Assembly (NCBI RefSeq): GCF_945859705.1
Contig: NC_079135.1
Coordinates: 123,137,551-123,201,550, forward strand
Direction of reading: 5' to 3'
DNA length: 64,000 nucleotides
Source of the DNA: Episyrphus balteatus
Lineage: Eukaryota > Arthropoda > Insecta > Diptera > Syrphidae
In this document: positions 34,501 to 46,361 of the stretch, piece after piece
Numbering within the stretch: the first letter of the stretch is position 1
How the letters are laid out: each line of letters starts with the position of its first letter
Position numbers and translations under genes: made by a program
The notes under the pieces: generated by a model
Database searches by the model: none
Seen by the model: the letters and a program-made list of their open reading frames with translations, nothing else
Told to the model about the DNA's origin: nothing

Positions 34501-37500
34501 TTTTCGGTTTTCTTAAGATTATAACAATCCCAGTACTAGTTACATAATTTTTTAAACAGTAAAAACAGAAAAAATAAAAAATAAAACAACATAACCTAAA
34601 AAGTGTTGTCCTCGCTGAAAAACAGTGCATGCACAAGAAAAGATATTTATATTACCTACAATTTTGGTTCAGTAACTTATTCGATCAAGCCATTAGTTTG
34701 GGAGATATAGACCAATTCGCTTTTTAAAAAATGGCGGATTTTGCCAGGGGGTTGGTGTCCCGAAAACCAGGACTTAAGCTTTTCTAATACCCTTCTTTCA
34801 GATTTGAAAAAATCAGCCTCCCTTTAATTCGTTCCACAAAATGCCTGATTTCTTTACTAATTTTTCTGTACTTAGACTATAGTTTTCAATTCAATAACTT
34901 TTGACTCATACATCGCATGACTTTCAAAAATATACCAAATTATTGGAAATTTGATGGTCTATAACTTTTACTGCTTAAAAAATTATGTAACTAGTACTAG
35001 GATTGTTATAATCTTAAGAAAACCGAAAAAAAATAAATTAAAACAACATAACCTCAAAACTTTTGCCCGCTGAGAAAAATAATGTACTACAAAGAAAAAG
35101 ATAATTAAATTTCCAAGAACTTTGGTCTGACAACCATTTCTATAGGACTCATAGTTTTGAAAATATAGAGTGATTCGCGTTTTCCAAAATGGCGGATTTC
35201 GCCAGGGGGGTGGCGTCCCGAAAACCAGGACTTAAGCTTTTCTAATACCCCTTTTTCAGATTTGAAAAATTCAGCCGTCCTGTATTTCGTTCCACAAAAT
35301 GCCTGTTTTTTTACTAACTTTCCTGTACTATACAGTCTCAATACATATGAAAATATAAACAAACAAAATGTTTCAATAACAAACGAACTATAATTGAACA
35401 CACCTCAAACTCGTGAACTCTTAATTAACGTTCATCATCAATAAACCAGTTAGTAGTTCCATTTGTACACCAGATCTCACTGATTAATTTATTCCGAGTT
35501 GAACCGGCATCAACTAATGATGTCATAAGAGCAGCAGCAGCAATGTTCAAATAATTACAACTTAGAATTGGCTCATAAATAAATTTTAGTTCGACGACAG
35601 ACTAATATATTCTTTTTTGGATTTGATCTTTGGACTTTTATAATTTGACTTGTTTTAGCCAAAATTTATACATAAAATGGAATTCGTACATATTCTCATA
35701 TCGTTTACGATATTTTCTCGAAAATTTATTCACAACCTCAATGAGATTGTTTTGCTGTTCATTATTGAAGGAACAACAAACATGGTTTTATTAATTACAC
35801 TTCATTTAGTGTAATGTTACTTTTCAATATATCAACACATGCATTTAATACCCCTTTTGTCGTTTTTTGTTTACTTGTTTAAATTCTCAACTTTCTCGCT
35901 CTTCTTCATTTGAGAGTATTACCTTATTGTAAAATTTCATTTCATTTATAACTTGTTGTTTTGAATTTTTGTCTGAAAATTAATTTTATTTTTTGGCAAT
36001 TGTTCAAACTCGTGATCAACCTTCCCAATTTTTTTTTTTTTGTATAAACAGAAATTAGTTATTTATGGAGGCAGAACAAAATGTGAGGAAAAAATTTAAA
36101 AAAAATTACACAAACATAATAAATTATGATGTTTTTTTTTCTTTTAAGAGCCGATTTTTCCATCTTCTAATAAACAGTCAGTTAACTGTTCGACGAATAA
36201 ATTTATTAGGCTCATAAACAATCGGATAACAACATTGAATTTTTCAATCAAAAATAATTTATTCTACAGAATAACAAAAAAAAAATTGTCAAATTAAATA
36301 ATATTCAAAACTAAACGTCTTTTTTATTTATAATTGTTTTTGTTTTCTTGTGATCCTCTGTATTCTTTGTCAAAATTATTTCAAAGCAGCTTTGACAATT
36401 GACACAGTATATTTTTATTGATATTATTCCTTAGAATAATTTTTATTCGTCTCTGAAAGAAGCAGATAGTTTTATTCATAGGAATAAGCTATATCTGCCT
36501 GTTGAAAAAATGATTTTTTCTCTATCAGGAGAATAAGTACTAACTGACTGTATAACTGACTGTTGAAAAATTGGCCCTAAGTGGAAAGTCTTTAAAAATA
36601 GGTTAAATGACAAAAAATTTGTTGATAATAATACAAAATTAAAGCAAAGAAATTTTTAGAAGAAATTTAATCATATTGAAGCTTAGGAATTTTGAATAAA
36701 TTTGTTGCATCTGATCAATTTGATAATTTTTTGATAAATTGTAAAGAAATTTACTGAAAACATTTGGCAATTTGGTATTTATTTATCTGTAAATTCAATT
36801 CAAAACAAATATGAGACATTTATTTTAACTTCTTCGTTTTGTCATTGTTTTGGTGTTTTTATTTGAATTTTTTTTGTGCGATTTATTGTTTTCATGATAT
36901 ACTTTTGTCAGAATTTGTGACCATTGATAAATTGGTTGTTAAAAGGATTTTGATTTTCAACCTGTACCGCTCGTGTTTTCCATATTTCACAATTTCGTTT
37001 AATGAGAACAAATTTATTATTTTTATATTTTGTTGAAAGTACATAAATGTACTCTTAACAAAAGCTTATAACTGGACTTAAGAATAAAGAACGAAAATAT
37101 AAGTTGTGTACATTTAGCAGGGGTCAATCGAAGTGTAATTTAAAGTATAAGTTAGATTAGTATTGAACAAATTATTTGAGATATTATTAATTTTTGGGAC
37201 ATTATAAGGTGTTTGATGGATTATATTCAATCACTCCACTTAAAATAGAAGTTATTTTTAATTATTTTTTTCTTTGTTTATATATGTAAAAGCCTGTTTT
37301 AAGGTGCAAGAACGCATATGTTTTTAGGTGCAAGAATGTAACCATGTTCCCCTAAAATATTTAAATTCGTAGTCTATTCAGACTGTGAGTTTTATAAGCG
37401 TATGTACCAAAATCTTAGTAAGAGTATGACAGCATCTAACTGATGAGCCCACTGCCATACTTGGGCGAAACGCATTGCAGTTGAGGTCACTTGAACCTTT

Positions 37501-40500
37501 AAAAATGTATCCAGCGATATATTGTAGCTTTCATCCACTACGTAAAACGTGAGCTGTGCCTATTTAAAAAAACCACTTCTTATTCAAAACATACCAAACT
37601 TAGAACAGATTAATATGTACATACATATGTACCCAGAACAAAAACGTGAATCGAAGAGAATATCATTAAAAGAACAGGAATGAAATAGTAAAATTTCATG
37701 AGAAGTCAAATCCATGATTGCAAGACTGAAATAACAACTGATGATGAAACTATTTGGCAAAACGTAGAAAAGTTTAATTTTGGTTTTGGTTGTTAATTCA
37801 ACCGAAACCGATTAATCTTAATTAACTAAATGTTTGAGAATTAAAAAAAAGACTTAATTCTAATTCCTATAGTCAAGAATCAACCCACATACAAAAAAAA
37901 AACAAAAGCTGAAAAAATATTTATAAATATTTATATTTATTATTTATATTTGGAAAAAAAATCTCTAAAAAAAGAAACAAATTAATTGCTACTTTCAAAC
38001 CCTATAATTCAAAAAGAATCATCGCTTTTTCTTTTAAAGTTATCGAATAAATTAACCGAACGAAACAAGATAAATATCAACATAAAACTCGATAAAATTG
38101 ATTCATCAACCCATCTATCCATGTAATAACCAGTGTAGTCTGGAAAAATGTAAACTGCATTAATGAGTTGAAATTGAATCCAACAGTAACTGGCCTACCG
38201 TACTATGAACAAAAAAGAGTCGAACGATTAAATCTTTAAGTTGATAAATGAATCTGTTGACAATCCCATTTTACAAAGCAATATTAATTTTTTTGTTTTG
38301 TTATCTAAAAGTGTTTTCACCTCTTATTTTTGTTAGACAATTTTCTTTTTTTTTATAATAATATACCTAGTTGGTTAAGTTGTCATGTAGTTCGAGCAAG
38401 ATCTTTTTGTTGTGAAATAAAATGCGGATATTTTCATGCTCTAGTTAATCTAACTGATTTACTAATTTTTGTTTCTTTTTTATTTTTAAAGGTGTCGCCG
38501 ATGGTGTTGGTGGATGGCGAAGTTATGGTATTGATCCTGGTGAATTTTCTTCCTTCCTTATGAAAACCTGCGAACGTCTAGTCCATTGTGTTAATTTTAA
38601 TCCACAACGACCAGTAAATCTATTAGCGTATAGTTACTGTGAATTACTGGAGCAAAAGAAACCTATCTTAGGTAAGTTAAACATTCCTTAGGATTAATAA
38701 TTATTATTACTGTCTTATCTTAACTAATCGTAATGGTTTAATGGAGTGTATTCCGTATTTCTATATTGTTATGAATTATTATTGTTTCTTCCTTATGTCA
38801 TTTTGTATTTATTTATTTTATTTTTTTATTTGAAACTTTCGAACAGAGATAAGAAGTTTCACATAACATCACGTTTCATTTTATATATCAATCCACTCGA
38901 AAAATAAGATTTGAAAGCAACAACAAAAAAACTAAAAGCAAAAGAAAAATTAATTGCGCAGGGTATTATTATAAGACTCCTCAAGAATTTACTTCAATTT
39001 TAGTTTTATTTAAAATGTTGTCTCTTAATTTTGTATCGATTATTATGATAGTTACTCAAAGTCTGGTGGAGTTTTCCCTTATTTACCACAAATACAGACA
39101 GTTTTTTGAAAAAAAAGTACGACCAGTCATTTAATCAATATTTACATTCATATGTATGTTTACTTGTTCGAAACATTGAATTTAGTAGACACACATGTCT
39201 ACTGAAATCTAATTTTAGTAAATAGTCGATTTAGAGAGAGAGATTGACACTGTGGCGTCAGACTTGATTGACCTTTTTTTTTTTGATGATCTTTTAAGTG
39301 TTGTTGATGATATATGCGATTTGTTTGTTTTTGAAAACGAAATAGTAAACAGAGTGTAGAATTTCATAACACAAATTAAGTTTTATAATAAAAATACTTA
39401 TAATATAAAAGATTAAGTTTTCTATGGTCTTGTATATGGCATAAACTAATTTGTTTCTATCACTTAATACTGCACCTTTATTGAAAATTAGGGAAGAAAA
39501 AATTATGATACCTTTATAGGCTCCCCAAACATAGTTTTCATACAAAATTCGACTTGAAAAAGTTTGGTTAAGGTGTGTGATAGTGAATTTTATTTAAGTA
39601 CCCTGAACGGAAGAACCTCTTTGGAGTCGTTGTGCCCTTTAATCAAAGTGTGGAGCAATAGGGAGAATCGTTCCAAGAAAGCTCCCAAAATACGAAACAG
39701 AGGAAATGACATTAGAAGCTAATAGAAGCTTAACCAATGTGGAGATTGAATTTTGGCGTGTATAAGTTTTCGTTTTTTTATTCTCTTGGTGCGTGCACAT
39801 ACATTTTCCTTCAGAGTTGATATTTGGGAAATCCTACTGCGGATAGCTTTGCAAAAAAAAAAAAAAAACACGCCTATTGATAAGGAGACCGGACTAGGAG
39901 AAGGCGAACAAATTTTATATACAAAGACAGCTTCACTTAGTGGTTGGAAATTTGTTTAGACCTTCTTTTCACAAAGCCGATAGCAGAGTTGACTCTAAGT
40001 ACAATTTCGTCTATATGTGACGGGAAATAAAGTTTTCGGTCACATAATACTCCTAGGTCATGAGGCGACTCCACTATGGTTATAGGCTGGTCATGTAGAA
40101 TAAAGGAAAGGGGATAAGATTTGGTGTTTTACGAGAAAAATTGACTGATTATCATTTAGTTTTGTTTAGATTCATGGAGTTTTTTAAATACCAAACCGAG
40201 AAATTAATCAAATCTCTTTGAAAAAGAGTAGAGTCATGAGTCGAAAAAATGGTTTTGAACAACTTTCAATTGGCGCGGCGGTGGCGGCGGCGTTTGATAT
40301 CGATATCATTTTTAGTAAGGATGAAAAGAAGAGGACCTTAGTGACTGCCTTGAGGAATCCCGGAGGAAGTAGACAAAGATTTGAGAGAATGCGGAAAGAA
40401 ACGCTGATTAACCAAGTAAGAAGATTTGAATTCAAGAAGGCAGGTTCCAAATCAAGGGAGGATAATTCAAAAGTTATAAATTTTAAAAGCTTTAATAAAA

Positions 40501-43500
40501 TCAGTGGAGATAACGTTTACTTCTCTTCTAAGGGGAATCTTATAAGGTCGTACAAAAGACTTGGAAGATGTGAAAGTTTTACTATAGAACAATCATTTTT
40601 AATATTACAGGGACCTTTTTGTGAAGAGGTTAAAAACACAATTTGCATATTTAAGTAAATTTTCCTTAAAATACGGATATACTTAATATTATTGATAGGG
40701 GTACAGGAAGGATTGAATAGCACTTTTTCGAGAAGACTATTTGAAAGTTAACCTAAATCTGACAAAATAAAATGATTCGAAATGCAAGGTGATGAAAAAT
40801 TGCATTTAAATCGTGAGATAGATAGCTTGTTTTTTTTTTCTTAAAGGATTTTTTTTCTCAGGCTATAATTTTCTGAGCTATTGTTCGGCAGCCTTTTAAA
40901 AGAAAACAAAGACTACCAGCCCTATCGGCAATACAATTTCCCTGGAAAAATTTCTCTATTCCGAAAAATCGGTATCGGCAATACTTTTTGAATGGAAAAA
41001 TTTCCTAGGAAAAAATTCCCACACAAAAATACCTATTGGGAATGAAGTTTCTCCCCCGAAGTATTTCTATCATATTTTTTATGGGGAACAGATATTTTGA
41101 AGCCAAAATGTACGTGTTTTTCTTTTAAAATATTCTGTTAAAAATATTAAATTATTTACTTCCTTTATCCAACAAAAAGCAAATGATATTGCAACTGGAT
41201 AACGCAAAATAGTAGACAAAAATAAACTATAAGAAAACATTAAAAACTAAAGGAGACCATTCCGAGAGCATTAGTTTACTGCTTTGGTCGAAGAAATAAT
41301 CAAATTATGTGGAATGCCTCAATTTATTTCAGTTATTTGTTTATCATGTCAAAAAAAAACAAAGCTTAAGAAACTTTATTGATTGATTCTTTAATTAAAA
41401 TTAAAAACACAAAACTAATTACATGTCCATCTGAAGAAACAAACAAAGTAATAAGTTGGGCAAAAAATAAAAAAAATTATTGAATAAAAATCCACAAATC
41501 AACACCAAAGAAAAAAATTATATAAATATTGACTATTAAACATTTTAATTGTTTTTGTGCACTAAATACAATCAAATTAGAGTTGTCAAAAATTTCGAAT
41601 ACATGTGTTCGAAGGTTTTTTTGTTTTGTTAAGTTGGCTGTACTTCTTTCCCGAAAACGAAATTCCGATGGAGATTGCCGATAAGGAGAAAAATTCCCGG
41701 GAGAGAAAACCTACTCCCGGGGAAATTTCTCACGTGAGATTGCCGATAGGGCTGAATATTCTTTCCTTGTTTTTAAAATCTTTAGTTTTTTTTAGTGAAT
41801 TTAAATGAGTATTGCTTAAAATAATCCTGAACAATGTTCTAAATCCCAAATTTGGACGCATTATGTACTTTTCTTTCAGTTCAAATTGCTGCAGGCAATT
41901 TTGAGTAAAAGCAAATTAAAACCGCTTCACTCCCCACTTCATTTTATTAGAGCTGTTTGTTTGGTGGTATGTAAAAACAAATTAAATTACTTCAGCCTCA
42001 AACCTAATTTTTAAAATGTAAAATAATTCACATACACAAAATAAATACAAAAAAACAAAACTGGTTCTATCAGACCAAAATTAGATTTGAAGTTGAGATA
42101 AAAGCTTTAAGCATACCAATACCTCATGTACACACGACAGATATCTAAACGATGATAATACAAAGTCCACCAAAGGTGGCATCAGCGATCTTCCACCTAC
42201 TACTACGATGCCTAAGTTAGAATATACGCAAGTTGATTAATTGTAATTAACTTTGATTGAAATATATTTTCTATTTTGTGAGATGTGCATGCGTTTGTTG
42301 AGTGTACTTTGAACTTCAATAAAAACGATTGTGTTTACATTTTTTGTTTTTTTTTTTTTTGCTGAATCTGAGTCTGAGTTGTAAACAATTCAATATAAAT
42401 TTGTTATTTTAAATAATATTTCTGTCAACTCTTCTTCACCTCTTTGTTAAGTGACAATTTTTTTTTTGAATTACAATTACTAGAGTTTAAGTTACATGAT
42501 ACACGAACATTAAATTCTTTTACGTAAAATATTAATTATGATCTCATATTCTTAATCAAAAGTGTGACAGATATTAATTTCAATATCATACTGAACTTGT
42601 GAAAATACCTTTTTTTTTCTCTAACAATAACGATTAATGCCCTGAACCTCCTACTTGCAAAAATATGTGAAACATCTTTACCACATTTTCTTAGAAAAAA
42701 AAATCTATGATTCTCATGTGTTTAAGTTTGCTTGTGAACATACGATCGAATTTCCACTCATATGATTGACGACGATGCAGATGCACTCGAGAGATACTTA
42801 AATGCCTATTAGTTGACATTTTATAAGATGAAAAAACAAAAAAAAAAAAAACAGATTTTGTTTACCTCCCGTGGATTAAATAAAATTCAAACCACGTACA
42901 GTTTAAGAATACCGATAAGTACGAGTTGAATCATTCTTAAATAGAAACATGTGTTTAAATTTATTTATGACACTTAGGATTTAAAACACCAAATGGGCTG
43001 CCTGAAAATCCCAGTAAAAACTGATTTATCATCTTTGAAGTGTTTGAATATTTTTTTTCAGTTTTGAAATTTCACGTGTTGGAAATTTGTATTATTTGCA
43101 TATTAAGAGTATCCTTTGTATCATATAAGTGGTTCGGAGTAACCAGGCAGAAAATTGTTGACCATGTCATACCTGCCAACTTATTACACAAAAAAAAATT
43201 TTTAAATTGTAATTAGAACTTGCTAGTTTATTTAGCATTGACGTAGAATTATAAAGTTCCATTAAGAGCAACTGTGAGTACCATAACTGCAAGCGAATTG
43301 AAATCAAATTTCAATGTTTGCCCTATTGTGGATAGGGGGCGGAAACGTATTATGTTTATACCTGGACACTCTGCTTGTATTCATAAGTACCATACTACAC
43401 TAAAACTCTAGTATCTATACCCTGGTGCTCGACTGGTTTAATCATGGTATTCCCTCACACATATGTATGTGGTATAAACTTAAAACATACTAACAGTGCG

Positions 43501-46361
43501 TTACAAATATTATCGAGAATTTGTTTTCGATCAAAATCATTTAGAGCCGTTTCTTCAAACGAGAACTATGAATTTAAATTCTAAATAAAACCTTATGTAA
43601 CAGTTTATGCAGAGGAAAAAGTAGAGAATAAAAGTTTATGTTCAACTTAAATATTTCAGTTTCGTTTCAACAAATGTTCTTAGAGCGCTTTCCGTTCACT
43701 TTGATTAGTTAGACCAGTAAAACGAGTTAGGGTGATACAGGGTATATAATAAAATTGGAAGAATATTTTTGCAAGCTAGCCAGTCAGGGAAGCGAAACTT
43801 GACAAACTTGTTAGCACCTAACGTTTCTGATCCTTTTGAAACTTTTGAAAAACCGTTCTGACTGCGATTACGATTCCAATGCGAGATGCGACATGCGACA
43901 AAGTGTATCGTTTCGTATCTCATACATCGGATTTGTAATTGGAATTGGAATCTTATCGTTACTCGTATTTTTCTTTGCTTCAGCACCAGTAAGGAAAAAT
44001 ACGAGCAATGATATTGTTTGTAAAGTAACGTTCCGTTACTCGTTACTGAAGTGAATACCCGCATTTCAGTAACGAATACACACGATTTGCTGCAGCTCTA
44101 ATTCAAAGTAATTACAATAAAACTGCATTTTTAGTTTTCCTTAAACAACTCAAATAGACAAGAAAGTTTTTTTATGTCGGCTCCTCCCGTACATCAACCA
44201 ATTTCATTAAAATGTATGCACTTAGGAGCAAAAAAAACGGAATCAAATAAATTCGTATATGAAAACAAAAATTGCAATGGATAAAATATTTTTTCTTCGA
44301 AACCTGATGGTCTCATCTTAAAGCTTGAATTTTTTACTTTGAATTGTTGGTAAAAACATAAAAATGCATACGATATTATAAGCGCTATCTGTCAATTAAT
44401 TGCACTCAATTTTGTTTAAATTTTAAATTTTCCAGATACTACTCTCTGTTTCAATTTCAAGTATTGGTTTCGTGTGAAAAAAAAATTTGAGGTTTTTATC
44501 GTAACCAACATTACGATGATGGAGAATTCCAAAAAAGTGGGTCTCGCAATTCCGTCCGTGCGTCTGTACGTCTGTGCGGTTGTGCGTCCATCTGTACACA
44601 TTTCCACAGCCTAAACGGGTGGACGGATTTTCTTCAAATTTGGTACAGATGATTTTTATGGAATTTTGAAAGTTGGTTTTTTTTGTTTTTTAATATCTTG
44701 CTTAGAAAGTGTACCTCCCATACAAATTTTTCAATTCAACCCAAATAACTCAAAAACGGCTCTAACGATTTTGATTAAACTTTGCAGACGTAATATTTGA
44801 AGCAATTGCAATAAAACTGCATTTTTAGTTTTTCTCAAAAAAGTCAAAAAAGTGTACCTCCCATACAAATTTTTCAAAATTTTGCCCTAAATGTCGACTC
44901 TTCCCCAACATCAACAAAATTTCTTTAATTTTTTATAGAGGTAGCTCTTAAAATCTACAAGTAAATCAACATAAAAGTGTGTTAAACTGCTAGAGCAAGT
45001 ACGTGCGACCCCAATCGTGCATTTTATTTCCTTACATATTTCATTTATGTTGATTGGATATTTATAAAGTGAAGAGATTTTTAAGTTCTAAGCATTGACT
45101 CGAAGATTTTTTTCCAGCTTTTAAATTGTACCATTAACATTCATGTCAATTACATCCTGATCAATTATCATTTTCACAGAACGCAAAGTTTGATTCCATT
45201 TTTTTGCTCCTATATATAATCTTCAATTTAGTTTAAATTAGGTGCTTTGAACTGCAAGGCAAGAGAAAGTACGTGCGACCCAATCATGCATATTATTTTT
45301 CAACCCTGCTGCTTAATTATATACCTGTTTTCAGCAGTCTTTTCTTAAGTTTTTTTTTTCAAAAATTGTGTCTAGTTTTTATAAAAAAGAAAATACATTT
45401 TTTATTTATCTTTGCAATGACTCATTATCCAAAACCAAAATTAAAATCTATTTAAATATTCAAAAGGTGGGAGTTATTTTTGCCAAAATATACTTTTTAA
45501 TTACATAAATAATACAAATTGACTTTTAAACGAAGAGTCTGATACATAACTAAAAAAAATACTAAAAAAAATAATAACTGGAAGAACTCAGCTGCTTGTT
45601 TGCTTTGGCATAAAGCCAAACAAATTCAATTTTTAAATTACGTTTTATTTTTTTTAAAAAAGATTTTTTGTTTTCCTACAAACATCTGAAATGTTTCTAT
45701 TATTTTATATTTTATTGCAGGTAGTAGTACAGCATGTGTGTTGGTACTAAATCGAGAGAATAGCACAGTGTACACAGCCAATATTGGTGATAGTGGCTTC
45801 ATTGTGGTTCGCAAAGGTGAAATTATTCACAAATCCGAGGAGCAACAACATTATTTCAATACACCCTTCCAACTATCGTTGCCACCACCCGGTCATGGAC
45901 ATAATGTCCTTAGCGATAGTCCTGAATCAGCTGATACCTTAAGCTTCCCAGTGAAGGAGGGTGATGTGATTCTAGTGGCAACAGACGGAGTTTTTGATAA
46001 TGTGCCCGAGAAGCTTCTTCTTGATGTTCTCAAAGATGTAAGTTCAATTTTAATTTTTTAAATAGGTAACAGAAATAATTTTCATTTTTTTTTTTTAAGG
46101 TCGAAGGAGTTACCGATCCCGTGAAACTTCAAATGACTGCAAATTCACTTGCGTTAATGGCACGCTCCTTGTCCTTTGATAGTGAATTTATGTCGCCTTT
46201 TGCGATCAACGCAAGACGAAACAATATCAATGCAACCGGTTAGTTAAGAAATCTTTTTAATATCTTTCCTTTCATTATTTCTCATTATTTGTATTTTTTA
46301 TTTATTTTTAGGTGGAAAGCCAGATGATATCACCGTGGTACTTGCAACTGTATCAATGTGA
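25557..46361 (+). CDS. Pptc7: Mitochondrial PP2C-type phosphatase, PTC7 homologue
   Basis: Five exons: 25557-25773, 38492-38671, 45721-46037, 46100-46238, 46312-46361; phases agree and give 300 residues, the usual length for this family. PTC7 is a Mn/Mg-dependent serine/threonine phosphatase of the mitochondrion, linked in other species to coenzyme Q metabolism. The N-terminus (MHSLSWTTRLISRALRSG) is basic and amphipathic like a targeting peptide. Motifs in order: KYGEDSWF, ADGVGGW (metal-binding Asp) across the first junction, GSSTACVL, ANIGDSGF, EEQQHYFNTPFQLS, TDGVFDNV and GKPDDITVV (second metal site). The ATG at 25557 is chosen because a frame extension upstream starts with GTG. Introns 1 (12.7 kb) and 3 in order of size (7.0 kb, between exons 2 and 3) are loaded with transposon debris; the last two are 62 and 73 bp. 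In Drosophila fig is a relative, so orthology to one paralogue is inferred. Confidence 0.92.
25774..26869. other. Start of the large first intron, unassigned
   Basis: AT-rich with long T runs; no gene or repeat recognised. Confidence 0.4.
26870..28340 (-). mobile_element. Decayed TIR transposon carrying a transposase-like fragment
   Basis: The ends are inverted: AGGAGCGTTTTTTTTTCAAA followed by ACTCAACAAAT on the left, and ATTTTGTTGATTTTTG, AAAAAAACGCTCCT on the right. Further sub-terminal copies of TTTTGTTGAGTTTTGCAAAA occur at about 27102-27125 and 28284-28302. It contains the minus-strand coding remnant at 27470-28062. No target duplication is apparent. Confidence 0.65.
27470..28062 (-). 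pseudogene. Transposase-like fragment with SDSCxxQNK motif (DUF7869-like)
   Basis: About 160 codons open on the minus strand, then a shift near 27577 after which RKKEVIISPEEYCNVL continues in another frame. Motifs: FDLQQNQPLTKLSIEEVFY, YSRQVWLYNMGI, FYTWPETDGTRKANKVAS, LSDSCASQNK, YLQIRGHSYMPPDRGKE. The same order (YSRQ, WPE, SDxCGGQNKN, GHSxxxCDR) marks a widespread insect family annotated as DUF7869, whose spaced acidic residues suggest a DDE-type RNase H-like fold. Here the GG before QNK is changed to AS. The N-terminal part is missing and the copy is dead. It lies antisense in the phosphatase intron. Confidence 0.6.
28363..28398. mobile_element. Solo-end remnant of the AGCTGCG MITE, TAT duplication
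   Basis: Only AGCTGCG plus TAGATAAATATTTCCAAAGG and AACGCAGCT remain, a deletion derivative of 23510-23646. TAT flanks both sides (28360-28362, 28399-28401). Confidence 0.75.
28402..30841. other. Intron sequence, nothing recognised
   Basis: About 2.4 kb of AT-rich DNA. Small frames at 29395 and 30125 are low-complexity and hydrophobic by composition; I do not regard them as genes. Confidence 0.4.
30842..31581. mobile_element. 740-bp TIR element with ATGTCGAATTCC ends
   Basis: ATGTCGAATTCCTTTCAATT (30842-30861) is exactly inverted at 31562-31581. Further inverted matches inside include TTTTTTGAGGCGATT/AATCGCCTCAAA and CAGCTTGACGTT/AACGTCAAGCTG. The frame across it is not a known protein. Confidence 0.8.
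31582..34208. other. Intron sequence, nothing recognised
   Basis: AT-rich. The 33200-33760 part is less AT-rich and could be old coding debris, but I could not match it to a family on either strand. Confidence 0.35.
34209..35330. mobile_element. Palindromic foldback element with three modules
   Basis: Arms of about 360 bp (34209-34567 and 34968-35330) are near-perfect inverted copies ending TAGTACAGGAA and TTCCTGTACTA. A third diverged copy (about 34567-34870) lies between them in the orientation of the right arm. Shared module features: AAAATGGCGGATTT, TCCCGAAAACCAGGACTT, AAGCTTTTCTAATACCC, AACAACATAACCT. The unit is distinct in sequence from 16894-17833 but is built the same way. No coding capacity. 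Confidence 0.85.
35331..36146. other. Intron sequence, nothing recognised
   Basis: AT-rich; no feature found. Confidence 0.4.
36147..36578. mobile_element. Old MITE with AGRGCCRATTTTTC ends
   Basis: AGAGCCGATTTTTC at the left end pairs with GAAAAATTGGCCCT at the right; AACAGTCAGTTA and TAACTGACTGT are inverted near the ends. The arms are considerably diverged. Confidence 0.6.
36579..37397. other. Intron sequence, nothing recognised
   Basis: AT-rich; no feature found before the ribozyme-like motif. Confidence 0.4.
37398..37473 (+). ncRNA. Diverged hammerhead ribozyme-like motif
   Basis: Parts seen: GCG-TA (37398-37402, possible cleavage after A), CTGATGA (37440-37446), stem II GCCCA/TGGGC, GAAA (37467-37470), CGC. 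The stem I side loop GTATGACAG (37424-37432) is complementary, with one A-C mismatch, to CTGCCATAC (37452-37460) in loop II. Loop sequences differ completely from the tandem array at 264-969 yet complementarity is kept. Stem III is only 3 bp and stem I is poorly formed, so activity is doubtful. Confidence 0.55.
37474..38491. other. End of the first intron, nothing recognised
   Basis: AT-rich. It ends in a T-rich tract and TTTTTAAAG acceptor before exon 2 of the phosphatase. Confidence 0.4.
38672..39954. other. Second intron of the phosphatase, first part
   Basis: AT-rich. The stretch 39600-39950 may be the decayed 3' continuation of the minus-strand LINE, but no motif is clear. Confidence 0.35.
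39955..40470 (-). pseudogene. Jockey-like LINE reverse-transcriptase remnant
   Basis: Read on the minus strand: SSGIPQGSH, a stop, GPLLFI (RT motif 4), then KLFKTIF, LFQRDLI, FSVWYLKNSMNLN, NFSRKTPNL and finally HDLGVLCDRKLYFPSHIDEI with VNSAIGFVKR, in the exact order of a non-LTR RT palm and thumb. Stops and shifts interrupt it and the YADD region is lost. Antisense to the phosphatase gene and within its second intron. Confidence 0.82.
40471..40916. other. Intron sequence, nothing recognised
   Basis: AT-rich; possibly older LINE sequence upstream of the RT remnant. Confidence 0.35.
40917..41754. mobile_element. 838-bp TIR element with CAGCCCTATCGGCAAT ends
   Basis: CAGCCCTATCGGCAAT (40917-40932) is exactly inverted at 41739-41754. 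Sub-terminal GGGAAATTT-like runs and CCGATA motifs recur. No transposase. CAG termini suit several superfamilies; no target duplication was found. Confidence 0.8.
41755..44480. other. Intron sequence, nothing firm
   Basis: Mostly AT-rich. 43840-44090 shows repeated GTTACTCGTTACTG and CAGTAACGAATAC motifs around an inverted structure, perhaps an old MITE. Confidence 0.35.
44481..44900 (+). repeat. Dispersed repeat with CTGT-rich tract
   Basis: CGATGATGGAGAATTCC, AAAAAAGTGGG, a CGTCTGT-rich tract, then CAGCCTAAACGGGTGGACGG, ATTTTCTTCAAATTTGGTAC. Same order as the minus strand of 8640-8800. TGTACCTCCCATACAAATTT is repeated at about 44709 and 44854, suggesting an internal duplication. Confidence 0.7.
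44901..45720. other. End of the second intron
   Basis: AGTACGTGCGACCC occurs twice (about 44999 and 45268), marking an old duplication. It ends in TTTTATTGCAG before exon 3. Confidence 0.45.

Noticed and set aside
40218..40658. 146-codon plus-strand frame in the phosphatase intron
   Set aside because: It is largely the antisense shadow of a minus-strand LINE reverse transcriptase whose motifs are clear.
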